Notes under the pieces: model-generated | Seen by the model: the letters and a program-made list of their open reading frames with translations, nothing else | The model's database searches: none | Told to the model about the DNA's origin: nothing | DNA from: Perkinsus chesapeaki | Lineage: Eukaryota > Perkinsozoa > Perkinsida > Perkinsidae | DNA length: 26,706 bases | NCBI GenBank assembly: GCA_013115145.1 | Contig: JAAPAO010000504.1 | Location: 1-26,706 of the forward strand | Reading direction: 5' to 3' | In this document: positions 1 through 10,380 of the stretch, piece by piece | Layout: each line of letters starts with the position of its first letter | Position numbering within the stretch: the first letter of the stretch is position 1 | Translations under genes and position numbers: made by a program

Positions 1-294
1 GAGCGTCACGGCGCTCCGTGTCGCGTGCAGCAGTCTCCTAGAGAACAACTAGCTTTCTCATCAAATCTCATCAGTAGTAGCATCACCAGCAGCCTCTCAC
101 TGGCGTGCAAAAAAGAAGGAGATAACTTCAGGCGGCCACAACAGAAATATAATACTTCTGAATGGTGCCGCAAGTATATGGAGTGACATATCAGCCGTAA
201 CGCGAAGAAATAACCAAATCTATCATAGCGGTCACCACCACCATGATGCTGCAATAACAAATACGATACTTGGTCTAAAGCTATGCTACACGCA

Positions 295-2037
295 CTAAAC
301 TAAGGCTTGGAGGCTTCTTAGACCCTCCATATACTTGGAAAGTCTATTCACAGGACGCTTCTTCAAACTCAGCAACTTGCTCTCAGCAGTTCCACTTCTC
401 AAAAAATCCAGAGTCATCTGGTACCTAGGACATATGTGAGTAAAGCACAAGCCGCCAGGACTTCATCTCACCCTTCCTCAAAAGACGCGATGTGTCGCGC
501 CAGTCCATAAGGGAAAACGCACTCTGATAAACTACTAATCATATCACGAGCGGGCGGGCGGAAGGTGAGCCATAAAGCTGGAAAGGGACAGTATCGAACG
601 ACCTTCGCGGGATCGTGGTCCTCTGGTGTGGCGAATATACGGGAAAAGAAACCGTCCACGGAAGGATAACCCTAAAGGGCATGCGTAGTCCAATTTCAAG
701 TATGCTGCTGCTGGCTTACATCCACTTCAACCGTTTGGGTAAAAAATGGAGGTATGCAAATCACAGCGGCAAGGACTTTGCAGAACTCCTCGAATGTCGC
801 TGGGCATTCCTTACAGACGGGCGTTGGCCATGGTCGGAGGGACGTGAGGCCAAAATACAGTTGCTTGCTATGGTGTCTATCTTGCAACTAATGAAAATAA
901 AACAGATTGGAGGAAATTGGGCTTCAATGATTGGGTAAACCGATGCACAACTCACTCACATGAATCACATTGTCGACTACTTAATAGAGAGAGACAATAT
1001 CGCAAACGCCGACATCACGAGCAACTCCTAGCAAGATACAGCGTAACCGGCAGCGGCGCTGCACAATTAGGCCAATGGACATTATACTTTCTTACAAAAT
1101 GACGTTACCATTCGGCTCAGGTATTTACAGTCTAACAGAGCAGCCCTACAATGACGTTACCATTCGCCTCAGGTATTTACAGTCTAACAGAGCAGCCCTA
1201 CAATGACGTTACCATTCGGCTCAGGTATTTACAGTCTAACAGAGCAGCCCTACAATGACGTTACCATTCGGCTCAGGTATTTACAGTCTAACAGAGCAGC
1301 CCTACAATGATGTTACCATTTTCTCGGTTAGACCTGCCGAAGTTTTCAACTCTTCAACGATCATCTCCGCCGTCTTCGATACATCCATCATATAGCAGTT
1401 CCTCAAACCTTTACGCACCACATTATTTCGACACCGGAAAACTGAACAGCAGCATCGCCTTCGGTCGGCCACCATTCAGCCCAACTCACCAGCCAATGAT
1501 ACATCAACCACATCTAGCTCTGGAGTGGACAGTAACAGTGCTCCAATAGCCGAACCAGATATTGCCGTTATCCTTGTATCGCTGGAGAAAATAAAATATC
1601 ACCCAAGCTGTTCCGGACGATACAATAGCCCACCTTATATCGACATGGTCTCTGATGGCGGCCACAGTGCCGAGCATGTACCCCACACGCAGGCCGCTTC
1701 CCCCCAACGCCAGGGTCGGTCGTTCATCCATAGGTGGCCTTGATTTTTTCAATTCCTGCCTTTCTCGAGCAATACCAACCGCCACTAGACCCGTTGTGCA
1801 GGCGACGACAGCCAAACCCAGACATGCCTCGTTGGACATCTCAGACCACTTGTCCGTCGATGATAGGGCCAGCTGCGCCAGTTTTAGGTATCCAGCCCAT
1901 TCACCGTGGAGGCCACGAGGAAAACTTAAGGACTCTATGAACATTACTATAAAAATACTAAACGAGCATGCACCATGAAGAAGCCCCTCAACACAAGCCA
2001 CTTCCCTAGCAGCAGCAACAACAGTTGTATCGGACAT
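295..2037 (-). CDS. Patatin-like phospholipase family protein, probable pseudoenzyme
   Basis: Nine exons (2037-1974, 1934-1634, 1581-1490, 1441-1317, 1058-1019, 979-960, 887-720, 671-472, 424-295) join in frame to 379 residues. Seen: a hydrophobic stretch at about 59-77, a glycine-rich oxyanion loop GGSGLRVGYMLG at 99-110, the elbow region ISGSAIGAL at 129-137, and VDGFF with Asp276. The C-terminal half (a CIPPFF segment, then VDG, then EGYQMTLDFL) matches the order of the PNPLA2/adiponutrin branch, whose members hydrolyse acylglycerols or phospholipids with a Ser-Asp dyad. In patatins the elbow is GxSxG; here it reads G-S-A-I-G, so the nucleophile position is Ala133 while the Asp is kept. 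I infer a catalytically weakened or dead member, unless the 1582-1633 junction is misplaced. Exon 979-960 is only 20 nt. The ATG at 2037 is the first in frame. The family is likely, the enzyme activity doubtful. Confidence 0.72.
1098..1321. repeat. 52-bp tandem repeat, four full copies plus partial fifth
   Basis: The motif aatgacgttaccattcggct recurs at spacing 52 (anchor T at 1100, 1152, 1204, 1256 and 1308). Copies are nearly identical: one base differs in the second (cgcctc for cggctc), and the last copy reads gatgtt before diverging. On the minus strand the array begins exactly at the splice donor of the patatin intron (1316-1059). Each unit ends in gaatg followed by gtaac, so it recreates the exon/donor context aaaatg|gtaac. 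Confidence 0.95.
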
Positions 2038-2329
2038 GGTCAACTTATATGGACGGGCACCGATAAAGATACGGCATGTTGCTAGGGTCCAGCTAATAGA
2101 ACAGCACTATTACCCATCCCACAACACTTACTCATCTCTCACCTCCTTCTCTATCGCAGCATCCCTACTCACCACTACCAATGGTCTCGTTGCTGGCTTT
2201 GCCATCAACTCTTGTAACGCCCTCAAGCTGGCTGCGGACCTCTCCTCTAACTGGCCATCCACCCCGCCGCCGCCTCTGCTACCTCCCTTCGAGGCTAGGG
2301 TCTCCAATACCCCTCGGACAGACCTCTCA
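2038..2329. other. Intergenic spacer between two minus-strand genes
   Basis: About 290 bp separates the ATG of the patatin gene from the stop of the upstream coiled-coil gene. The plus strand is C/T-rich at roughly 2130-2310. I see no open frame with family similarity and no RNA gene. It must hold the 3' end of one gene and the 5' region of the next, but no specific element can be named. Confidence 0.5.
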
Positions 2330-4363
2330 TTATGAATGCTTCGTATCTGCCATCAGCTCACAGACCTAATAGTTTCCAGACCCATCCACACCTACCTTAT
2401 GATTTTCCTTCAGCGCCTGACTAACTATACTCTGCGTTTCATCATCAACTGGTAACGGCTTCGCGTCCCACATAGGCCGCCCATCCTCAGCTGTCGCCCT
2501 GGCCCTAGGCAGCTCGTATGGGAGACCATACAGCGTGATACAGAAGAAAGGGCTCACCTCATAGCCACCGATGAGGTAACGCTCATCGACGACACCGATG
2601 ATGATGCATCATCCGGACCCTTCTGCTGACTTGCTGAATCTTCAAAGCCAATGCCGCTGATCGAACCAATGCCATCATCACATTCTTCCTCTTCGCTGTT
2701 CCCTACAAAAGAGCCCCTCGAATCGTCTACGGACCGGCGGGAATGGTCAATGTGCAGTGAGGACTAAGCCGCGATAAAACCCGTGAGAGCTTCCAGATGT
2801 CCCGTTTACAACCATCACATTGTATTTCAACACGCTCGGTACCTTCCTCGGCTCCCTCAGACGCCAGTTCCTTTTCGTATGCCTCCTGCAGTGCTTTCCG
2901 GAATTTCTCCTCCTCACGGCTTAATCTCCCCGCCCGATCCTGCCGAACGCAGTGAGATCACAGATGCACTAGTCGAGCTAAGATACCTTCATCACTGCCA
3001 AGGCAGTGCGGAACTCCAAGTCGTTTATGTACTGATCAAAGTCCACAGATTCTGCGAAAGCCAGTAGCTCTTCTTCATCAACCTACATAGGCTATCCGCT
3101 GCAGTTAAACATCCCCGATAGCCAACCTGCGCAGCTTCGAGAGCTTGCTCCTCTGTCAGAGACCACATAGGCCTGGTCTTCGACCCTTGCCGTTTTCCAC
3201 ACTTGCGTTTCTTCCCTCTAATAGCCTCCTCCATGCGACATTCCCTCTCCGTAGCCGCATCAGTGTTTTCCTTCTCGTCGGTAACACTAGCCTCCACAAC
3301 CTGACCATTGCCGACTTTTCCCACCGAGCCCAAGGCTGCCGGCTTAGATGGGGAGTTAAAATATTTCGGTCGCCAACCTTAAGGGAATGACCAAACAAAA
3401 CGTCCTCCTTGCTCAACGAGACGTTCAATAAATTACCACTTTTAGGAGCATTCCGGCATATCACGCTTCCCCATATTACCCTTCGAACGTCCTCCCGTTG
3501 CTTTGCGGCGAACTCACTGATCCTCTTGAGCTTTTCGTTTTCCTTTTTCGCCAATTGCTCCTAAGCGAGAACCCTTCATTCCTCGACCTCTACGTCCCTT
3601 CTACCGACCCTCACAGCTTTCTTAGCCGCCACCTCCTCGGCAAAGGCCCTCAGCCACTCTGTGTGCTTCCTCAGTGCCTAACAGTGCGATAAAGCATTCC
3701 CTAATCCCCCCCAGACTCACGGCAGTTGGTGCAGCTGTTCGCTTAGGCCGCGATACCGCCGGCCCTGCGACAGCGTGCGGCGGAGTCAGGCCCAACTGCA
3801 TTGAAAATAGAACCACAACGATGGTCAGCAGCCTACCGGGTCGTTATGTGTTATCGCTACAGATGACTTGAACGGAGGAGGCCCTTTGGAATCCAAAGCC
3901 GCTCGTCGCTCCGCTTCTACATCCGACGGTCTATTGCATAGCATCACCCCTTTGAAGTTGCCAAGACCTACAGTGGAGGAGCCATCTGCTCGAAGAACTG
4001 TAACTCGGGTATGTTGAGGAACACAGCGTGCGGATATTGTTAGTTATAGCGCCAAAAGGATGAGCGGGTCTAGCTTAAATAGACAGGATGGGGTGTCACG
4101 GCTGAGGCCACACAATACTTCAAACAAGCTACATATACGCATATACATCCCATTGCGACAAGGTAAGAAAAAACTATAAGTTTGGAGCCAGCACTATCAG
4201 ATTCTGAATCAGATATTCCAACAGCGCATAACGTATTATCCGTCACTCGCCTTCTACCCGAAGCTGGCTCCACTGTCATAGGGATGCTTGGCTCTCCAGG
4301 ACCCACGACAGGTGGGGGAGAAGGAGAGGCTGATGATACTTCGACTGCTGCTTCAATGGTCAT
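2330..4363 (-). CDS. Conserved coiled-coil protein, flagellar-associated type
   Basis: Exons 4003-3837, 3795-3721, 3677-3615, 3560-3378, 3342-3127, 3082-2987, 2939-2843, 2726-2558, 2504-2396 and 2365-2330 keep frame. An acidic, Pro/Ser-rich N-terminal exon (4363-4195) is a tentative join. The predicted product is about 459 residues. Landmarks are GNFKGVMLCNRPSD near the start, charged helices (WLRAFAEEVAAKKA, then KKENEKLKRISEFAAKQRED), a basic patch GKKRKCGKRQ, WSLTEEQALEAA, and the block FAESVDFDQYINDLEFRTAL. From memory this motif order occurs in conserved coiled-coil proteins of ciliated protists, so a flagellar role is an inference. The tail is acidic and Ser-rich. The 35-nt intron at 3343-3377 and the 30-nt one at 2366-2395 are unusually short; if the latter is not removed, the stop is at 2366-2368. 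No catalytic motif is visible. Confidence 0.62.
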
Positions 4364-4704
4364 TTGATGAGGAGCTCTCGAGGTGGGGAGTGAGAATAAC
4401 GTGGCCAAAACGCGCTGCACCGATCGTTGAGGAAGTGCAAGTTTTCACAAGACAAGCAAGATCTGCACCCGAAAAAATCGTGGCATCTCCACGTGTGCCT
4501 CAGCCATTTGTTTGACGGTGTCGTTAGACATTTCAGAAGCCACGTTATTTCCCCTTATGCAGTTGCAGACTGCTGCTGCAGCAGTAGAACGCCCTCATTG
4601 CTGTGCACTTGGCCGTATCTTTGTAAAAGTCGTACAACGCAGGTGATTTGATCCCAGCCACACCCATTGAAAACAATACTATGTTCCTCAAAGGGAAACG
4701 GCAT

Positions 4705-5426
4705 TTAATATATTTCCGATTCCGTCTGGCAACAGCTGAATTGCCGCAAGTCCAAGAACATCACCGCGGCCATCAACAGAGCCTGTCAGCACCAATGGCG
4801 TCACGTCACGTCACGTGCATTGCCTTACGTAGATATCCTCGCTTCGAGCCTGCTTCCTGCCGGGAGAGTCGTAGCCTTTGGTCCTGAGCAGCCACTCCGG
4901 CTCTACCACTTCCACCCGAAATCTATCGGCCGTTGGTGACAACCGGCAGCTCGTGTCACACACCTCGGAACCTGACCAACCTTATCATGTCGAGGGTCCC
5001 GGGGTGACTCGTACACGACGGACTAGCCTTCACAATGTGCCCGACAACAGCCTCATTCTCATCCAATATATCAAACCGTACATGCCGACAAGCACTTATA
5101 CAAAAACATAGGGATGGACAGCAACAGATCAGCGGCGTCTGACATCCACTGCCTGAAGGCGAGACAACACTTGGTATTGGCCAAGAGGATATTGGTATTG
5201 GTCATGGAGCCACAACGATCCCTTACCGAGGCGACTCCCCGGAAAAACTAGAGCAATGACCACAGCAATCTTCGGACGATAAGTAGTAGTCCTTAGAGAA
5301 GAATCCAGCAGAGGAGCAGGCAGGTGATATACAGCAGTACACATTAAAAAGCGTTCCAAAGAGTCGTAGGTGATTTTTAGTACGAATACCGACTTGAGCG
5401 TGTAGCGTTCGGAGGAGCCCTTGCCG
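4705..5426 (-). CDS. Phospholipid scramblase-like protein, 5' end unresolved
   Basis: Exons 5426-5390, 5291-5227, 5094-4981, 4922-4829 and 4782-4705 join in frame to about 129 residues. Features seen: ERYTLKSDYYLSSEDCCGHC, where Tyr-Tyr, Glu-Asp and paired Cys resemble the scramblase segment before its Cys-rich core; HVRFDILDENEAVVGHIVK, matching the second beta repeat; and a final hydrophobic helix ALLMAAVMFLDLRQFS matching the C-terminal helix that ends the family. The acyl-anchored family mediates or modulates bilayer lipid movement. Members are usually 220-320 residues, so N-terminal sequence is missing. Upstream there is a plausible acceptor at 5427-5429, but no convincing first exon before the neighbouring stop at 5494. 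A two-codon ATG exon near 5453 is possible. It is either a short paralogue or a truncated gene. Confidence 0.6.
4799..4817. repeat. Short (TCACG)n microsatellite in an intron
   Basis: The unit TCACG repeats just under four times and ends in cacgtg. It lies inside the 46-nt last intron (4783-4828) of the scramblase-like gene and makes up much of it. Confidence 0.8.
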
Positions 5427-5493
5427 CTAAGGATAAATCAATTATTATTCAACTGCATTATACATATTCCCTATCATAAGGAATATTATTTCC

Positions 5494-6603
5494 CTAGTTC
5501 AGTTTGCACCGAAAAGTAATATGTTGCTCCAGACTATCACATCCTCCATTATATAGCACAGCTGAGAAGGCAATAAGAGCCTTACCTGTGATATAAAACT
5601 TCTCAGGCTCTGTCAGTTCGTCGCCGGGCATTTCCAACTCAAACGTCATCGAGCCCAATGGAATGCAGAGCAGGAATTCATTGGTGTAGTCCCAGACACT
5701 GCCGATAACATCGCCGGTTCCAATCTCCCTAACAACCAGCTTATCACCGTCCCCCGCGGCCTCCAGGAACGGTACCTGTCGACGAGAGACTACTTTTAAC
5801 ATTTCCATATAAAAAGCACCAACCTGTGTAGGCGTGACTGGCCTCATTAAATCTATTGTCAACGCCACTCTTCGGGAGTGAGGCGGAGCACACCAAGCTG
5901 TCCACAGGCCATCCCACGCCTGCCGTCCTCGGAAGACCTCCCGGCCCGATCCAGGGCGACGCTCTAAGTTGAGATGCTCCACCTGTAAACGGAACCCGAT
6001 GCTTACGCTGTGTGATGGGATCTATTGACCCTGGAGCATCCTCGCTGTACTCGATAACTTTATACTCATTTCCCAGGACCACTGTGCAGCACATCGGTAC
6101 CACACAGGGATAAAAACTGAACTGTTTAAGTGTCACTGTGCCGAAGAGGCCGACCACCTACACATCACCGATTGGCACAGACTGGGCCACCATGAACTCG
6201 CCCTGCAGCAGTGCCGTCGATATCATGAACCGTCCGCTTCTTGTCTCCCTGAAAAGGTATCTTGCAAAAAGCAGGCAACGGCAGCAGCCGAAGCTCTCAC
6301 ACTGCATCAGCCCCGATGTAATCTGAAGGCATCTGCTCCTGGCTCGGCGGCAGACTCACCGTCTGTGGTCGACCTAGGACATTGTGGCCATTCATATAAA
6401 CTAGAACAGGTTCATAGACCTTGCAACGACTCCGCCGAGTTACAATGCAGCACTGCTGCAGAATAGACACGAGCTAGACCCGAGGCAGAGCAGCTGTCAT
6501 CCCCCATAGAGATCATCACCACCTCTGGCATTCTGTATGTTAGGGCTACATCCACTTCCAATACGAGTATAATACAGCTGGTGTACGCGATGGCTAGACG
6601 CAT
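5494..6603 (-). CDS. Unrecognised protein with probable signal peptide
   Basis: I do not recognise a family. Six exons (6603-6444, 6400-6360, 6244-6169, 6135-6007, 5963-5824, 5775-5494) give 275 residues in frame. The start is MRLAIAYTSCIILVLEV: a short n-region, then a hydrophobic core, consistent with secretion or a membrane anchor. Cysteines recur (SCSASG, PCVVPMCC, WCAPP, CDSLEQ) and several beta-like stretches alternate hydrophobic and polar residues. Two junctions are ambiguous: the acceptor at 6245-6251 could be CAG or the adjacent GAG, and the segment 5563-5540 looks like an internal intron start (gtaagg...ctcag) that may be read through. The 33-nt intron at 6136-6168 is near the lower limit here. 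The gene lies 88 bp from the UTP6 stop and about 68 bp from the first scramblase exon. Confidence 0.5.
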
Positions 6604-6690
6604 CCTTCAATTCAAGGTTAAGCAACAGGACGTGAGGGAAGAAGAAACCTTATTAACGTTATTGACAGTGATGATGGCAGCAGCAGCGGG

Positions 6691-9600
6691 CTACTCCTCA
6701 TCAACAATCTTCTGGTACTGAGCCGCGAACGTAGAGTGAGCTGACGGCGGTAAATCTTGAAGGGCCTTCCAGTACCTATCAGAAACTCCCGCGCGCCACG
6801 AAACTCCCTCCCTACAGTCCAGCATCCCCCGCCTTGCTAGTAGAGTATCTCAGCCACCACTCAACCAGCTCCGGTAGCATCGACGGCACCGACGACATCA
6901 CCGAAATCACAGACTCGAACAGTCGCTTCTGGTCCCTTGCCGGCAGGCCCTCATTGGCCAGAAGCTGCCAAACATCTCAGCCGTCCACAAAGCAGGTGCA
7001 ACGTACACATCGCGCGCAGGGGGCTGCCACCCTAGCAATCTGCTCCTTACTCCACTTCGCCACAGCTGCGTTCCTTCTACTCTTGGCCTCAGCCAGACAA
7101 CTCCTCGCCAGCTCCTCTGCACCCTCTCTGGACGTCGCTGTGGCCAGGTAGGCCTTGCAGAGCTGAAGTGACGAAAATCCGAGAAGCAAAAGGTAACGAG
7201 CAAGTCGGAGGTTGCCGATAGAGTTGACAATGTAACACAGACGGATCGGAATTCCGAGCCTTCACAAATTCCCGGCATACCACTTTCACAGTTATCGTTA
7301 TTATTATTACATCTTCACAACACCCCGGCTTCGTACAGAGTATCAAGCTAAAGATCTGGTCCTGGCCATCCTCCTTTACGTGTGGAAGGAAAGCCAATGA
7401 TGACTGCGTGTCTGAGGAAGACCGGTGACCATACGCGAACAAATCCGTAATCCCAGAAAGCGCTCTATACTGCCACTACACGGTTAACCAGATGCTCTCT
7501 ACCGAGAATTACCAAGTGATCGTCGATGAGCATCATTCTTCAGCCAAGCAGTAAGACCAGTCTTGCATCCCATCCTGGAGCCGATCACCAACAGCTGCAC
7601 CGTTGTACCCGACTTATTGCACTCCTCCTCTATATGGGACATCACATCTGGTGGCACCAGCATCGACGGACTCAATGCCTAACAGCCGGAGGAGCAAGCT
7701 GCTAAAGTGTACATGAGCGCTCCCTACAGTAGCGCCCTCAATGAGACCAGCAAGCATCTCTCCAGACGCTTCCTTAGTATATGACCACAACACTGTTGCC
7801 GCCAGCTCAGGGTCGACCATCACAGTCGGTAGTGCCGCCCACACATCATCATCGCTACTCTTCTTCTGGTCTGCACCTGCACACGTCCTAGCAGTCTAGG
7901 GCCGATCCTAGACGTACCATCAGCAGCAGCAGCTGGTTGCTCCTTCTCGTCGGTGGCAGGAGTAGCGTCCTCTATGATGAAGGCTCTAGACTTGAGGCAA
8001 AAGCTAACGAAGGCCTTGAGCCGATCTACGGACGCTTCGTCAACGATAGACTTGGCAATCTGAATACCATGAATCCGGGCAGCTCCGCCCGCCTCTTCAA
8101 TACCTTCGTAAGCCGTCTTTCACTGGCCCCTTCTGGTCCTTGACACTTCAATCGCCACTCTACCTCACCAAGCTTGGGATATCTTTTGGACTCCTCAACG
8201 CACGCGCTGATGGCATTAACCTGCGGAAGTAAACAGGTTTTGGGGTGCTAGCGGACTATCCCGCTGGAAAGTGACCAAAGAGCAAGCGGACCTCGCCGAC
8301 CACCCTTCGAGAGCAATCGAAGGGAGTTAAGAACGCACCCGAGCGGGTAACGGAAATCCAAGACACGGTGAGTTTTATATGCCTGGGTCGCCCGGAACTC
8401 CTCTGTTTGTTACTAAACCGTCCTCGAATGATCCCATCCCTATTTACTACCATCAAATCTCCTAGTCCGGCCACTTCCTTTCCTACAGCTGCGACGGACT
8501 CTTGCAGTCTTAATACGACATCCAAGAAGCGAAGAAGCTGATAAATACAAGACAAGGTCATTCCTCTATAAGCTGGCGGACGTATTACGAAATCGGCAAG
8601 GGAAGGCGTTCCCGCTAGATCCGACATGCCGTATTTGAACAGGACTTGCAGAACCGCACAAGACACCTGGACGTCATGAGAGTGCCTGCAGTGATGGTCG
8701 AGCGGTCTACCTCTTCCCCGCCTTGAAGTGATCTGTTAAGAGCGACGGCTTCCAGCTTAATGAATGCCGAAAGAAGTTCGGCCCTTCCAGCAGTCCCAGG
8801 CGGCACAACACGTAACGCTCGCTGCATTAGAGACCTGATAGGAATGGTCCCAGTCAGATGGTTGAGCCGATGGCCATCAGTACCTCGCGTTATTGAGATG
8901 GCCAAGACGGACTTCGCGGTCACATGCTATCAGCCACAAGCCGTGGTCCGAAGGGAAATACCGTAGAGCTCGCATGACAATCTTGAGCAGCATCTTAGTA
9001 CCTAAACGGCAGATAAAGCAAGAAGGAGCCAGGGAGAGGTGACCATACTTCCCGAGTCCATACAGTACTGCAGGTAATGGTACCACAGGCCGAGGTCTTT
9101 CGATCCAAACCTGGCTAGGCACCTGAGGCCGGTAAATAACACAGAGGGCCTGGCAGTTGGTAGAGACGGGAAAACTGAGTCTGTCAGCATATGAACCGCT
9201 ACAAAATAGGACAAGGAGGAGATACTTCGTAACATTGGCGTGCTCGGGCCGATACTGCGAGCCTTCCCTATCAACGAGATTGCCATTCGATTGAAAGTTA
9301 TTTCAGATTGAAGCCGCTGTATCATATCATCCCCTAGAAGAATTATTTGGTGGCTTCTAACTCAGTACTCTCATAGACCTCACAAACCATGCCCTAATCC
9401 ATTGTCCTACTACCTATCGTATATACTATGAATCCGTCGCTGGATTGATATGTCCGATATACTGCGCTTCCGGACACTGTCTTTGATGCCAGCAAGTCTG
9501 AAGGTCGGTTCAGTTGATTTCACAGTGAAGCCTGCATCACCTTTTCCGTCGGGTATTTTCGATTCTCACTTCGTGTTTAATGTACTTGAGGAACCTAGGT

Positions 9601-9848
9601 GATCCGCATCTCACCAATTCGTTCCCAGCCGTATGCTTACTGGGCTTTGGTGCAGTTGCCGGCCTGCAGCTCGTATTCCATATTACGGCGCTTCTTCGTA
9701 ATTTCCCTGAGCTCCTTCACGGTAAAGATCTGCTGCAAACTTCCCACCCAATTCTGGTTAATCCCCGACCCCCTACTACCCCTTTCTCTTGTAGGTCCAT
9801 TAACTCCGGAAGCATCGCTTCCATGTTCTCTTGAACGACGTCAGACAT
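6691..9848 (-). CDS. UTP6: UTP6, U3 small nucleolar RNA-associated protein 6 (SSU processome)
   Basis: Eighteen exons (9848-9780, 9729-9641, 9594-9541, 9476-9414, 9122-9049, 9001-8884, 8834-8711, 8666-8451, 8382-8257, 8220-8169, 8103-7918, 7876-7728, 7678-7513, 7411-7337, 7282-7266, 7162-7031, 6964-6816, 6775-6691) join to 647 residues, close to the usual 440-600+. The N-terminus has the UTP6 signature: an E-x-MLPELMDLQEKGIF segment, then KELREITKKRRNMEYEL, FLKYIKHEV and SIQRRIHSIYDR. HAT-type helical repeats follow (DLGLWYHYLQYC; LWLIACDREVRLGHLNNARS). The end, YWKALQDLPPSAHSTFAAQY, matches the conserved UTP6 C-terminus. UTP6 sits in the nucleolar UTP-B complex and is needed for 18S pre-rRNA cleavage. 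The 291-nt intron 9123-9413 is far longer than its neighbours. The 17-nt exon 7282-7266 could instead be part of a longer exon, since 7283-7336 is in frame without stops. Confidence 0.88.
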
Positions 9849-10026
9849 GATGGGAAGGGATCATCAACAAGCTTAAAATGAACCGGTGGCGTCGGCGCTT
9901 CTATTATGCGACGCCTTGCCCCATGCAGCCGACTGGGTAAATGTCGAGCGCGGATGCAAGACCAACCGGAAAAATCATTTGGCTTCCGATGCTCTGTGAC
10001 GAAGCTTCTGGAGAGAGGTGTTCGTC

Positions 10027-10098
10027 GACCTCGTGGCGCAATGGAAGCGCGTCGGTTTCCGGAGCCGAAGGTTGCGGGTTCAAGTCCCGCCGAGGTTA
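10027..10098 (+). tRNA. tRNA-Arg(CCG), intronless
   Basis: A full cloverleaf folds. The acceptor is GACCTCG/CGAGGTT with a G-U first pair. The D stem is GCGC/GCGC with a 7-nt loop. The anticodon stem is TCGGT/GCCGA with loop TTCCGGA, so the anticodon CCG lies at 10059-10061. The variable loop has 5 nt, and the T arm is GCGGG-TTCAAGT-CCCGC. The discriminator is A at 10098. Internal promoters fit: A box TGGCGCAATGG and B box GGTTCAAGTCC. CCA is not encoded, as expected for a eukaryotic nuclear gene. It decodes CGG. Confidence 0.96.
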
Positions 10099-10103
10099 TT
10101 TTT
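10099..10103 (+). terminator. RNA polymerase III terminator (T5)
   Basis: Five Ts directly follow the tRNA discriminator base, and a second run of seven Ts at 10119-10125 could serve as backup. Confidence 0.8.
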
Positions 10104-10380
10104 GATTTGAGAAACTCGTTTTTTTGAGAGGCATCATTTGCACCCGTCGGATACAAGGGACTATCTTGTGCTATTTTCTGTGAATTCTAGCTCACAGTAG
10201 ACACTAACACAGTATCCATTAGTTTTTCTCGTTAAACAAATCGTCACCTTGTTGGATGCAGCGTATTGGGCAAAGTAGTGGGCAGCTCACGATGACTAGC
10301 TCGAAGTTTATCATCTCGATACAGGTCAATCTCACCTATTGTAACAGTTGGTACTCGCCCATTTGTTAAGAAATAATATA

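Larger units (their letters stand above)
9849..10380. promoter_or_regulatory. Divergent strand-switch region between UTP6 and GPDH
   Basis: UTP6 runs left and GPDH runs right from this 532-bp gap, which must contain both start regions. It also contains the tRNA-Arg gene on the plus strand, so RNA polymerase II and III signals are interleaved. No TATA-like box can be named with confidence. The last 20 bases before the GPDH ATG are A/T-rich (aagaaataatataATG). Confidence 0.6.

Noticed and set aside
1098-1321. CRISPR-like regular repeats
   Set aside because: The 52-bp units are contiguous with no unique spacers; this is a minisatellite inside an intron.
9002-9325. Minus-strand frame starting at 9325 as the UTP6 N-terminus
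   Set aside because: The true UTP6 N-terminal exons lie at 9848-9414, and the frame falls in the 9123-9413 intron; joining at 9122 restores the family sequence.
10348-10380. Upstream in-frame TTG start for GPDH
   Set aside because: Not an ATG; eukaryotic initiation at the ATG at 10381 leaves a normal-length protein.
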